Positions 17,146 through 25,067 of a stretch of 64,000 bases of DNA are shown one piece after another. A program made the translations under genes and the position numbers. Below the pieces are notes generated by a model, which did not search any database, was not told the DNA's origin, and saw only the letters and a list, made by a program, of their open reading frames with translations. Source of the DNA: an uncultured Rikenellaceae bacterium. Its GTDB lineage: Bacteria; Bacteroidota; Bacteroidia; Bacteroidales; Rikenellaceae. Numbering within the stretch: the first letter of the stretch is position 1; each line of letters begins with the position of its first letter. The DNA is taken from the NCBI GenBank assembly GCA_910577285.1, contig CAJTLO010000003.1:126774-190773 (forward strand), read 5' to 3'.

Positions 17146-17585
17146 CCGCGAGTGGACGTCCGTCGGAAGGAGGCGGACGGTTCGGGCAGTGTTGCCGGGC
17201 GAGGGTGGAGAGCGTGGCGGGAGTGGCGGAGGAGTCGGCCGGGGACGGCCCGCTTCGCGGGATGCGCTTGCGGTTTGCAGTTTTCGGTCAGCGGGGGATG
17301 GCGCGGGGGCTTCCCGTGGGCCGCGAGTAGATGTCCGCAGCAAGGAGACGGGGGTTTCCTGGCGGGCTGCGAGTGGACGTCCGTCGGAAGGAGGCGGACG
17401 GTTCGGGCAGCGTTGCCAGGCGCGGGAGGAGAGCGTGGTGGGAGTGGCGGAGGAGTCGGCCGGGGACGGCCCGCTTCGCGGGATGCGCTTGCGGTTTGCA
17501 GTTTTCGGTCAGCGGGGATGGCGCGGGGGCTTCCCGTGGGCCGCGAGTGGGTGTCCGTCGGAAGGAGGCGGAGGCTTCCCGGCGG
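17146..17585. repeat. Imperfect tandem repeat block, unit about 175 bp
   Basis: The phrase GAGTGGACGTCCG or a close variant recurs at 17150, 17326, 17371 and 17545. The two long units (17150-17325 and 17371-17544) are nearly identical over about 170 bases, including GGCGGACGGTTCGGGCAG, the stretch around GGACGGCCCGCTTCGCGG, and CGGTTTGCAGTTTTCGGTCA. A 45-base partial unit separates them and another partial unit ends the block. Confidence 0.85.
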
Positions 17586-17620
17586 GCTGCCTGCGGTCGT
17601 AGGGGGAGGAAAAAGAGAAA

Positions 17621-17646
17621 GAACTCTCCCGGTAAAGGGAGAGTTC
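17621..17646 (-). terminator. Terminator of gap
   Basis: A perfect 10-bp stem (17621-17630 with 17637-17646) is followed on the minus strand by a T-rich run (complement of 17605-17620). It lies 62 bases beyond the gap stop codon. Confidence 0.88.
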
Positions 17647-17707
17647 CTTCTCGTAAAGTCGGATGCGACGCCAGCGCCCCGAGGGCCCTTCGTCGTTCCT
17701 TGGAAAT

Positions 17708-18709
17708 TTACTTCGTAGCCATGTATTTGATGAGCTCTACGACCTTGTTGGAGTAGCCCCATTCGTTGTCGTACCAGCTCACGAGCTTCATGAAGTTGCC
17801 GTTGAGGGCGATACCGGCGTCGGCATCGAAGATGGAGGTCCGGGAGTCGCCGGTGAAGTCCGACGATACCACGGCGTCTTCGGTGTAGCCGAGGATGCCT
17901 TTGAGTTCGTTCTCCGAAGCGCGTTTCACTTCGGCCTTGATCTCCTCATAGGTAGCCGATTTCTCCAGGCGTACGGTGAGGTCCACTACCGAAACGTCGA
18001 GGGTGGGAACACGGAACGACATGCCGGTGAGTTTGCCGTTGAGTGCCGGAATCACCTTGCCCACGGCCTTGGCGGCACCCGTCGAGGAGGGGATGATGTT
18101 GCCGGCAGCGGCGCGGCCGCCCCTCCAGTCCTTCACCGACGGACCGTCTACGGTCTTCTGCGTGGCGGTGGTGGCGTGTACGGTGGTCATAAGACCCTCG
18201 ATGATACCGAATTTGTCGTGGATCACCTTGGCCAGCGGTGCGAGGCAGTTGGTGGTGCAGGATGCGTTGGAGACGATCTCCTGTCCGGCATAGGTGTGGT
18301 TGTTGACGCCCATCACGAACATGGGGGTGTCGTCCTTCGAGGGAGCCGACATCACCACGCGTTTCGCACCTGCACGCAGGTGTGCGCTGGCGAGTTCCTT
18401 GGTCAGGAAAAGACCGGTCGATTCAACGACGTATTCTGCGCCGATTTCGTTCCATTTGAGGTTCGCCGGATCTTTTTCGGCCGTAACGCGGATGGTTTTG
18501 CCGTTTACGACGAGGTTGCCGTCCTTCACCTCGACCGTGCCGTCGAAGTGGCCGTGAACGGTGTCGTAACGGAGCATATAGGCCATGTAATCAACTGAGA
18601 TGAGGTCGTTGATACCTACCACCTCTACACCGCCCTGTTTGATGGCGGCACGGAAAACGAGGCGGCCGATGCGCCCGAAACCGTTGATACCGATTTTGAT
18701 CTGTGACAT
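17708..18709 (-). CDS. gap: Glyceraldehyde-3-phosphate dehydrogenase, type I
   Basis: This 333-residue glycolytic enzyme oxidises and phosphorylates glyceraldehyde 3-phosphate to 1,3-bisphosphoglycerate with NAD. The Rossmann motif INGFGRIGR is near residue 8, the Asp after VVGIN indicates NAD preference, and the active-site sequence SNASCTTNCLAPL carries the catalytic Cys. Length and C-terminus (WYDNEWGYSNKV) are standard. It is flanked by its own promoter and terminator, so it is probably monocistronic and strongly expressed. Confidence 0.98.
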   Translation of the reverse strand: MSQIKIGINGFGRIGRLVFRAAIKQGGVEVVGINDLISVDYMAYMLRYDTVHGHFDGTVEVKDGNLVVNGKTIRVTAEKDPANLKWNEIGAEYVVESTGLFLTKELASAHLRAGAKRVVMSAPSKDDTPMFVMGVNNHTYAGQEIVSNASCTTNCLAPLAKVIHDKFGIIEGLMTTVHATTATQKTVDGPSVKDWRGGRAAAGNIIPSSTGAAKAVGKVIPALNGKLTGMSFRVPTLDVSVVDLTVRLEKSATYEEIKAEVKRASENELKGILGYTEDAVVSSDFTGDSRTSIFDADAGIALNGNFMKLVSWYDNEWGYSNKVVELIKYMATK

Positions 18710-18766
18710 AATTCTGGTGTTTTATGGTTCTGTATAATGTATCACTTCCGTCCCCTTGCGGTGTGA

Positions 18767-18797
18767 CAAAGGTAGGAATCTTTTAGCTGTAAATCAA
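18767..18797 (-). promoter_or_regulatory. Promoter of gap
   Basis: TACCTTTG on the minus strand (18767-18774) is preceded by TTG (18795-18797) with a 20-base spacer. This leaves a leader of about 50 bases before the ATG at 18709. Confidence 0.65.
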
Positions 18798-18857
18798 TAA
18801 GCCCGTGCGGGGATGCACGCTTTAAATTTTCGGTCGGGGCCGTTTGCGGACGGTACG

Positions 18858-19616
18858 CTATCGTCCGGCCGCCTCCCTGACCTTCTTGGCCATGTTCGAG
18901 GCGAAGACGAAGTCGTTGAGGGCTTGGTTGTCGGTATGCAGAATGTCTGCCGAGCTGCCTTCCCACCCTTTGCGGCCCTGATTGATGAAGACGATCTTCT
19001 CGCCGATCTCCAGCACCGAGTTCATGTCGTGGGTGTTGATGAGGGTGGTGATGCCGTACTCCTTGGTGATGTCGTAGATCAGCCGGTCGATCACGATCGA
19101 AGTGACCGGGTCGAGGCCGGAGTTGGGTTCGTCGCAGAAGAGGAAGCGGGGATTCATCACGATCGCACGGGCGATGGCCACCCGTTTGAGCATGCCGCCG
19201 CTCAGCTCGGCGGGGTAGAGTTTCTCGGCCCCTTCGAGGTTGACCCTGCGCAGGCAGAAGGCCACCCGCTCCCGTTTCTCCGCCATGCTTTGGTCAGTGA
19301 ACATGTCCAGCGGGAAACGCACGTTCTCCTCCACGGTGGAGGAGTCGAGCAGGGCGCCGCCCTGGAAGATCATCCCCACGTCGCGGCGGATGGCCTTTTT
19401 CTGCCGGAAGTCGAGCGAGGTGAAGAGCGTGTCGCCGTAATAGATTTCGCCTTCGTCCACGGGAAAGAGGCCGGCGATGCTTTTGATGAGTACGGTCTTT
19501 CCCGAGCCGCTCCGCCCGATGATCATGTTGATCTCTCCCGGACGGAAGGTCGCGGAGATATCCTCCAGGACCGGCTTGCCGTCGAAGGATTTGTATATGT
19601 GTTCGCAGCGTATCAC
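18858..19616 (-). CDS. mlaF: ABC transporter ATPase, MlaF type
   Basis: This 252-residue ATPase is of the Mla/Ttg2A class that moves phospholipids between inner and outer membrane. Walker A GRSGSGKT is near residue 34, the signature LSGGMLKRVAIARA near 140, and Walker B FLFCDEPNSGLDP follows. The start is a GTG at 19616 whose bases overlap the permease stop (GTGA, 19613-19616). An upstream in-frame ATG would run deep into the permease gene and is not credible. The coupling shows that ATPase and permease form one transporter. Confidence 0.93.
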   Translation of the reverse strand: MIRCEHIYKSFDGKPVLEDISATFRPGEINMIIGRSGSGKTVLIKSIAGLFPVDEGEIYYGDTLFTSLDFRQKKAIRRDVGMIFQGGALLDSSTVEENVRFPLDMFTDQSMAEKRERVAFCLRRVNLEGAEKLYPAELSGGMLKRVAIARAIVMNPRFLFCDEPNSGLDPVTSIVIDRLIYDITKEYGITTLINTHDMNSVLEIGEKIVFINQGRKGWEGSSADILHTDNQALNDFVFASNMAKKVREAAGR

Positions 19617-20353
19617 AGGTAAGAGATTTGGGTGATTACCAGGTCCATCATCAGGATCACCACGGAACTCACCACCACGGCCTTGGTGCTGGCGCGGCCC
19701 ACTTCCAGCGAGTTGCCCTTGGCGTAATAGCCGTAGAAGCCAGAGATGGAGGTGATGACGAATGCGTACACGACCATTTTTATCAGTGCGTAGACGATGG
19801 AGAATAGCCTGAAATCCAGTTTGATGCCGGTGAGGTAGGTGTCCGGGATGATGATGCCCGTGGCGAGGGTGATGGCATAACCGCCGATCAGCCCCACGAA
19901 GATGCTCAGGATGGCGAGCAGGGGGAAGAAGATGACCGTGGCGACGATTTTCGGGAGTATCAGGTAGCTCGCCGAATTGACGCCCATGATCTCCAGTGCA
20001 TCGATCTGCTCGGTGATGCGCATCGTGCCGATTTCGGAGGCGATGCTCGAACCCACGCGGCCGGCGAGGATGAGCGCCACCACCGTGGAGCTGAACTCGA
20101 GGATCATCGTTTCGCGGGTGGCGTACCCCATCAGTTCGCGCGGGATGAAAGGCGACTCGAAGTTGATGCACATCTGGAGCATGAGCACCGCTCCCATGAA
20201 CACCGACACCAGCGACACGATGCCGATGGAGTTGAGGCCGAGCGTCTCCATTTCGGCCATCACGCGACGGCGGTAGACGCTGGTCCGTTCGGGGCGGGAG
20301 AAGACCTTGCCCATCAGCGCCACGTAGCGCCCTATGAGGTTGAATATGTTCAT
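19613..20353 (-). CDS. mlaE: ABC transporter permease, MlaE type
   Basis: This 246-residue inner-membrane permease has the MlaE family signature ALILAGRVGSSIASEIGTMRITEQIDALEIMG and about five membrane helices. With the ATPase encoded next it probably drives lipid transport that maintains outer-membrane asymmetry. It starts 10 bases after the DUF4834 gene. The MCE substrate-binding partner (MlaD) is not encoded in the neighbourhood. The ATG at 20353 gives the usual short N-terminus. Confidence 0.94.
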   Translation of the reverse strand: MNIFNLIGRYVALMGKVFSRPERTSVYRRRVMAEMETLGLNSIGIVSLVSVFMGAVLMLQMCINFESPFIPRELMGYATRETMILEFSSTVVALILAGRVGSSIASEIGTMRITEQIDALEIMGVNSASYLILPKIVATVIFFPLLAILSIFVGLIGGYAITLATGIIIPDTYLTGIKLDFRLFSIVYALIKMVVYAFVITSISGFYGYYAKGNSLEVGRASTKAVVVSSVVILMMDLVITQISYL

Positions 20354-20363
20354 TTTCGGAGCG

Positions 20364-20738
20364 TTATTCGGGGTTGGCGGAGTTCTCCTCGCGGATCTCC
20401 TCGTATTCCACGTAGTCGCCCACTTCGTTGCTGACGACCTTCTGTGCGGGGACACCGGTTTGTCGCACGCTCACTTCGCCGTCCTGTTTCTGCCGGTTCC
20501 GCTGCTCCCTGCCGCCGGTGCCCCAGGTGTAGGTGCGGAACGTCTCCCCCTCCTGCTCCATCTCTCTGCGCAGGCGGTTGAGCCGGTAGCGGAACACCAG
20601 CACGCCGATGAGTACCAGCACCGCCAATCCCGCCACGAGGTAGAAGGCCAGGCTGAGTATGTCGCCGATCGAAACGAGGCCGAACAAGATCAGGACGACC
20701 AGTATGACAAGAATGTATGTTCCTATTCCCCCTCTCAT
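20364..20738 (-). CDS. DUF4834-like small membrane protein
   Basis: This 124-residue protein has two hydrophobic segments (about 7-25 and 29-49) and a charged cytosolic tail ending with an acidic stretch (VGDYVEYEEIREEN). It resembles the DUF4834 family restricted to Bacteroidota, whose function is unknown. It is the first gene of a unit with mlaE and mlaF (10-base gap), so a link to the lipid transporter is possible but only inferred from position. Confidence 0.78.
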   Translation of the reverse strand: MRGGIGTYILVILVVLILFGLVSIGDILSLAFYLVAGLAVLVLIGVLVFRYRLNRLRREMEQEGETFRTYTWGTGGREQRNRQKQDGEVSVRQTGVPAQKVVSNEVGDYVEYEEIREENSANPE

Positions 20739-20794
20739 AAAGAATGAATTTCAGCTCCCCGACGCGCGTTGTCGCTGCACGCCGATCGATTATA

Positions 20795-20802
20795 CAAAGG
20801 TA
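20795..20802 (-). promoter_or_regulatory. -7 box (TACCTTTG) of the DUF4834-mlaEF unit
   Basis: This is an exact TAnnTTTG match on the minus strand, 57 bases upstream of the ATG at 20738, in the divergent spacer shared with rubredoxin. Confidence 0.55.
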
Positions 20803-20945
20803 ACTCTTTTTCCCCGGAAATATTGTCGGCCCCTGTCGGATTGGAACGCTTTCGCATATTTTATGTCTCGCCGGTGCGGTTTGGTAACGATTTTGCAAGC
20901 GTAAGAAGCGAGGGAAGATTGTTTAATTGAAACTATGCGAAGTTT

Positions 20946-21110
20946 ATGAAAAAGTACATTTGTAATGTCTGCGGTTATGTCTACGATCCGGCGGCGGGCG
21001 ATCCCGACAGCGGTATCGCACCGGGCACCTCGTTCGAGGATCTTCCGGCGGATTGGGTGTGTCCGCTCTGCGGCGTGGGCAAGGAGGATTTCTCTCCCGT
21101 GGAGGAGTGA
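20946..21110 (+). CDS. Rubredoxin
   Basis: This 54-residue iron-sulfur electron carrier is too short for most ORF cut-offs. The two CxxC pairs that hold one iron are CNVC (Cys6, Cys9) and CPLC (Cys39, Cys42). The aromatic core YVYDPAAGDPDSGIAPGTSF and the segment DLPADWVCPLCG are canonical. It probably transfers electrons in oxygen or peroxide detoxification (rubrerythrin, flavodiiron partners), although no partner is adjacent. It starts 207 bases from the divergent DUF4834 gene and is followed directly by a strong terminator, so it is monocistronic. Confidence 0.96.
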   Translation: MKKYICNVCGYVYDPAAGDPDSGIAPGTSFEDLPADWVCPLCGVGKEDFSPVEE

Positions 21111-21127
21111 GTTTTCCGGAAAGCAGA

Positions 21128-21165
21128 GGAGCGGTGCCGCACGTTCGCGGCACCGCTCCCTTTTG
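21128..21165 (+). terminator. Terminator of rubredoxin
   Basis: A perfect 13-bp stem (21128-21140 with 21147-21159) with a 6-base loop is followed by a T-rich tail, 17 bases after the rubredoxin stop. Confidence 0.92.
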
Positions 21166-21181
21166 TTTCCCGGTCTACGGC

Positions 21182-21646
21182 TTAGCGGAGCCGGTCGAGC
21201 GACCGCAGCAGCAGTATGTCCTTGCGGATGCCGCGCAGGGCCAGGCAGGTGAATACGAGCGAAACGAGCGGGAAGAAGGCCGCGGGCAGGAGTTTCCAGG
21301 CCGATACGGCGAACGCCGTCAGGCTCCTCGCACCGCCCCATACGTAGTAGGTTTCGAACAGGACTACTCCCGCGAGCAGCACCGTTTCCACCACGCAGAG
21401 CCGGAACTGCAACAGGCGTTTGCGGTAGAGGAAGATGGTGACGAGTGCGAGCAGGGCGGCCGCGACGATCGTGGCGGCGAGTCCGTAGGCGGTCAGCACG
21501 AGGGTGCCTTCGGCATCGGTAAAGCCGAAAGCCGTGAGGCGCATCTCTTCCGTGCCGCCGAGGAAGCTGCCCAGCGGCATGGCCAGCATGAGGCCCGTCA
21601 GGATGGCGACGAGCAGCAGGTAAAGCGATTGTATTCTCTGTATCAT
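21182..21646 (-). CDS. DUF4293-like four-helix membrane protein
   Basis: This 154-residue integral membrane protein has four hydrophobic helices and the N-terminal start MIQRIQSLYLLLVAI and the RKRLLQFRLC loop that characterise the DUF4293 family of Bacteroidota. The family's function is unknown. It lies 98 bases downstream of the glycosyltransferase gene on the same strand. Confidence 0.85.
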   Translation of the reverse strand: MIQRIQSLYLLLVAILTGLMLAMPLGSFLGGTEEMRLTAFGFTDAEGTLVLTAYGLAATIVAAALLALVTIFLYRKRLLQFRLCVVETVLLAGVVLFETYYVWGGARSLTAFAVSAWKLLPAAFFPLVSLVFTCLALRGIRKDILLLRSLDRLR

Positions 21647-21744
21647 TTGTCGTTCTGTTTTTTGGTTTCTCTTTCAGTCGGTCGCCGTCCGGCGATCCTT
21701 GTCGTGCAACGGCGGTTGTTCGGTGCGGGATCGTATCGGGCGTC

Positions 21745-22725
21745 TTACAGCTCCTCGTCGATGAGGTAGCGGTTGCGGTCGGCGGAAGTGCGGTTGATCA
21801 GCTCGCCGAGGAACCCTGCCAGGAAGAGCATCACGCCCAGCGCGACGGCCAGCAGGCAGAGGTGGAAGAGCGGCTGGTCGGTGACGGCGCGGAATACCAG
21901 GTTGTGCGACTGCCGGTAGAGCTTCTGGGCGATGATCGCTACCACGGCCGCTCCGCCGAAGAGGAACATCAACGTACCCAATCCCCCGAAGAAGTACATG
22001 GGGCTGCGGCCGAAGCGCGACAGGAACATGACCGTGATCAGGTCGAGGTAACCCTTCACGGCGCGTTCCCAGCCGAACTTGCTGTGGCCGTATTTGCGGG
22101 CGCGGTGATGCACCTCCTTCTCGCCGATGCGGGCGAATCCCGCGTTCCGGGCCAGAATGGGTATGTAGCGGTGCATCTCCCCGTACACCTCGATGCTCTT
22201 GACCACCTTGCTCCGGTACGCCTTGAGGCCGCAGTTGAAGTCGTGGAGCCGGATGCCGGAGATGGCCCGTGCCGTGGCGTTGAAGAATTTGCTCGGCCAG
22301 CGTTTGCCGATCGGGTCGTGGCGCTGCCGTTTCCAGCCGGATACCAGGTCGTAGCCCTCCTCCCGGATCATCCGGTAGAGTTCGGGGATCTCGTCGGGGG
22401 AGTCCTGCAGGTCGGCGTCCATGGTGATGACCACTTCGCCCCGTGCGGCCTCGAACCCGCAGTAGAGTGCGGCGCTCTTGCCGTAGTTGCGGCGAAAGCG
22501 GATGCCGCGTACCGAGGGGGTCGTTCCGGCCAGGCGGCTTATCTCCTCCCAGGAGCCGTCGCTGCTGCCGTCGTCGACGAAGATGAGTTCGTACCGGAGC
22601 GCGGCTTCGGACGTCACCCGTTCGATCCAGGCGGCGAGTTCCGGCAACGACTCGCGTTCGTTCAGCAGGGGAACCACCACCGACAGGTCGGGGCGCTCAG
22701 GCATTGTGTCCGTCGTGGGTTTCAT
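21745..22725 (-). CDS. Family 2 glycosyltransferase (DPM1/GtrB-like)
   Basis: This protein of up to 326 residues has an N-terminal GT-A domain (LSVVVPLLNERESLPEL; the metal- and sugar-nucleotide-binding MDADLQDSPDE near residue 100) and two C-terminal membrane helices (about 240-262 and 285-305). This architecture is typical of polyprenyl-phosphate sugar transferases that donate sugars to the periplasmic face. The gene overlaps the DUF4199 gene. An ATG at 22704 (MPERPDL) would shorten the protein by 7 residues and reduce the overlap to 8 bases; I cannot decide between the two. Confidence 0.9.
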   Translation of the reverse strand: MKPTTDTMPERPDLSVVVPLLNERESLPELAAWIERVTSEAALRYELIFVDDGSSDGSWEEISRLAGTTPSVRGIRFRRNYGKSAALYCGFEAARGEVVITMDADLQDSPDEIPELYRMIREEGYDLVSGWKRQRHDPIGKRWPSKFFNATARAISGIRLHDFNCGLKAYRSKVVKSIEVYGEMHRYIPILARNAGFARIGEKEVHHRARKYGHSKFGWERAVKGYLDLITVMFLSRFGRSPMYFFGGLGTLMFLFGGAAVVAIIAQKLYRQSHNLVFRAVTDQPLFHLCLLAVALGVMLFLAGFLGELINRTSADRNRYLIDEEL

Positions 22726-23251
22726 CTTCCGTATCGGCGAAGAGGTCGGGACGGTGTTGGGCTATCGCACTGGTGAAGAGGCCGACGATGCCTCCTTCGA
22801 TGAGGTAGCCGACGATGTAGCAGACCACCAGAAAGAGCGGATTGAACATGGCCGAATAGGTGGCGTCGTAGATCATGTCGAACTGGGCCTGGGGTACGAG
22901 GTCCTGTACGGCGGACATCTGCAGGTCGACCGTTTCCGTGATCGTCTCCTTGATGAGGAAGTTGTTGATGAGCGCCGAGGCGAAGCCGAAGATGACGCCC
23001 GTGAAGAGCATCATCGCCAGCACGAATCCCATGCAGCGGCCGTAGGGAAAGCCCTCCCGCGCATCGGCCATGCCGGCGATCCGGCGTGTGAAGCCGTAGA
23101 TGAGCAGGGCGAACACCAGAATCGATATCAGGCTCATCCAGGGGCCCAGTGCCAAAGAGAGGTGGGTCAGGTGCAGCGATGCGGCGACCAGCCCGATGAC
23201 GGTTCCGCCTTTCATGGCTTCCGTCCAGAAAATCTTTTTCGTTATCTCCAT
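22697..23251 (-). CDS. DUF4199-like membrane protein
   Basis: This 184-residue integral membrane protein has four hydrophobic helices (about 15-33, 37-55, 73-92, 145-168) and a short acidic C-terminus. It resembles the DUF4199 family, which in Bacteroidota usually sits directly upstream of a GT2 glycosyltransferase, exactly as here. The overlap with that gene shows translational coupling. The role is unknown; help with polyprenyl-linked sugar handling is a guess from position. Confidence 0.85.
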   Translation of the reverse strand: MEITKKIFWTEAMKGGTVIGLVAASLHLTHLSLALGPWMSLISILVFALLIYGFTRRIAGMADAREGFPYGRCMGFVLAMMLFTGVIFGFASALINNFLIKETITETVDLQMSAVQDLVPQAQFDMIYDATYSAMFNPLFLVVCYIVGYLIEGGIVGLFTSAIAQHRPDLFADTEDETHDGHNA

Positions 23252-23286
23252 GTGTCGAGTATCTTGTCCCTTTCGGGTTGATGATG

Positions 23287-23294
23287 CAAAGATA
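23287..23294 (-). promoter_or_regulatory. -7 box (TATCTTTG) of the DUF4199-GT2 unit
   Basis: This is a TAnnTTTG match on the minus strand, 36 bases upstream of the ATG at 23251. Confidence 0.5.
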
Positions 23295-23423
23295 GCGTTT
23301 TTTCGTCGCTCCGGGCAACGGAGCCTGCTCCCTGCGGACTCTTCCGGGGGCGGTCGGCGACCGGCCGCCGACCGAGAGGGCGCCCGTGTGTCCGGAATTC
23401 GGACCCTCCGCCTGTGGGGAACC

Positions 23424-24704
23424 TCAGTATTTGCCCTTCCAGAGCGTGGCGATGCGGCGGGCTATTTCGGCTTCCTTGGGGTTGTCGCCCGGTTCGTAGA
23501 AGCGTCTGCCTTCCAGCCCGGCGGGCATGAACTCCTGTTCGGCGAAGTTGCCCGCGTAGTCGTGGGCGTATTTGTAGTTCTTGCCGTAGTCCAGCTCCTT
23601 CATCAGTTTGGTGGGGGCGTTGCGGATGTGCAGGGGGACGGGGCGGTTGTTGGTATCCTTGGCCGCCAGCGCCAGGGCGCGGTCGACGGCCAGGTAGGCC
23701 GAGTTGCTCTTGGGGCTGGTGGCGAGGTAGATGGTGGCTTCGGCCAGGGGAATGCGGGCCTCGGGCATCCCGATCTTGTGGACGGTGTCGAAGCAGGCAT
23801 TGGCCAACAGCAGTCCGTTGGGATTGGCCAGTCCGACGTCTTCCGCCGCGAGGATCACCAGCCTGCGGGCGATGAATTTGGGGTCTTCTCCCGCGTTGAG
23901 CATGCGGGCGAGGTAGTAGACGGCGGCGTTGGGGTCGCTGCCGCGCACGCTTTTGATGAAGGCCGAGATGATGTCGTAGTGCATCTCCCCGTTCTTGTCG
24001 TAGGTGGCGATGTTCTGTTGCAGCGCGTCGGTGACGGTACGGTCGTCTATCGTCAGCCCGCCGTCCGAGGCGCCGGTGACGATGTCCAGGATATTGAGCA
24101 GTTTGCGGGCGTCGCCTCCTGCGAAGCCGAAGAGGGCGGTCGTTTCGCGCACCTCGATCTTCCGCTCCCGGAGCACGGTGTCCGTAGCGAGGGCGCGGTC
24201 GAGCAACTCCTGCAACTGGGCGTCGTCCATGGCCCGCAGTACGTAGACCTGACAGCGGGAGAGCAGCGGGGAGATCACCTCGAAGGAGGGATTTTCCGTC
24301 GTCGCGCCGATCAGGGTGATGTCGCCCTGCTCCACGGCCCCCAGCAACGAGTCCTGCTGCGCCTTGTTGAAGCGGTGGATTTCGTCGATGAAGAGGAACG
24401 GGGCGGGGGTGTTGAAGAACTTCTGCTTGCGGGCCTGGTCGATCACCTCCCGCACGTCCTTCACCCCGGAGTTGATGGCCGACAGGGTGAACATCCGCCG
24501 GTCCAGGGCGCCCGCCACGAGCCGGGCCAGCGTGGTTTTGCCCACGCCGGGAGGACCCCACAGAATGAACGAGGGGACGTTGCCCGTTTCGATGAATTTG
24601 CGGAAGACGCCGCCGGGGCCCACCAGGTGCTCCTGTCCGATGTAGTCGTCGAGCGTGCGCGGTCTGAGCCGTTCCGCCAGGGGTATGTTGCTTTGCTGTG
24701 CCAT
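23424..24704 (-). CDS. rarA: Replication-associated recombination protein A (RarA/MgsA)
   Basis: This is a 426-residue AAA+ ATPase of the clamp-loader clade that acts at stalled replication forks. Walker A GPPGVGKTT is at 50-58, Walker B FLFIDEIHR at 103-111, the sensor segment GATTENPSFEV follows and the lid carries GGDARKLLN. The C-terminal tetramerisation domain (DIISAFIKSVRGSDPNAAVYYLARM) is complete. Length and motifs are standard. It has its own -7 box and stands alone on the minus strand, divergent from htrA. Confidence 0.97.
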   Translation of the reverse strand: MAQQSNIPLAERLRPRTLDDYIGQEHLVGPGGVFRKFIETGNVPSFILWGPPGVGKTTLARLVAGALDRRMFTLSAINSGVKDVREVIDQARKQKFFNTPAPFLFIDEIHRFNKAQQDSLLGAVEQGDITLIGATTENPSFEVISPLLSRCQVYVLRAMDDAQLQELLDRALATDTVLRERKIEVRETTALFGFAGGDARKLLNILDIVTGASDGGLTIDDRTVTDALQQNIATYDKNGEMHYDIISAFIKSVRGSDPNAAVYYLARMLNAGEDPKFIARRLVILAAEDVGLANPNGLLLANACFDTVHKIGMPEARIPLAEATIYLATSPKSNSAYLAVDRALALAAKDTNNRPVPLHIRNAPTKLMKELDYGKNYKYAHDYAGNFAEQEFMPAGLEGRRFYEPGDNPKEAEIARRIATLWKGKY

Positions 24705-25067
24705 GTGTCGTCTCTTCCGGAGTCTTCGCGCCGGGGCTTTCCGTCGGGGCGCGGACCTTGCGCAAAGGTAACGAAAAATCCCCGTTCCGCAGTACGGTCT
24801 CCGCGGGTCCCTTCCCCTTTCGCCGGCCGTATTTCCGGTCGTTGCGTCGGCGGACGTTTGGTCCCCTTCGGCCCTCGCACGGCCCGCGGACGGGGTCGCC
24901 TAAATAAGGCCCGTTGCACAATAATGACGGGGCGGGAGGCGTTTTTTAATAGTCGTCTGTCGGTTTAAAATATTAAGCGACAGTTCGATCCGTCGGGTGT
25001 GGGGCTTCCGTCCGCCGGCCGCATCCGGTACGGAGCAGGAAAGAGTTTACGAATCAAAAATATCGTT
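24705..25067. other. Divergent spacer between rarA and htrA
   Basis: These 363 bases hold no gene that I can support. The rarA -7 box is at 24763-24770. The htrA side (about 24900-25060) contains an AT-rich stretch (24944-24975) where a promoter is likely, but I find no good TTTG/TAnnTTTG pair. Confidence 0.6.
24763..24770 (-). promoter_or_regulatory. -7 box (TACCTTTG) of rarA
   Basis: This is an exact match on the minus strand, 59 bases upstream of the rarA ATG. Confidence 0.55.

Larger units (their letters stand above)
17024..17707. other. Gene-free spacer with imperfect tandem repeats
   Basis: These 684 bases separate the efflux operon from gap. They hold the operon promoter, a GC-rich repeat block (about 17100-17590) and the gap terminator. 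Frames are open on both strands, but none has a credible start, ribosome site or recognisable protein. Confidence 0.7.

Noticed and set aside
17146..17585. Possible CRISPR array
   Set aside because: The units are about 175 bp and lack short repeats with uniform spacers; no cas genes nearby.
17100..17762. Open frames on both strands in the repeat block
   Set aside because: The frames have no good start, are rich in Pro, Arg and Gly, and owe their length to GC content and duplication.
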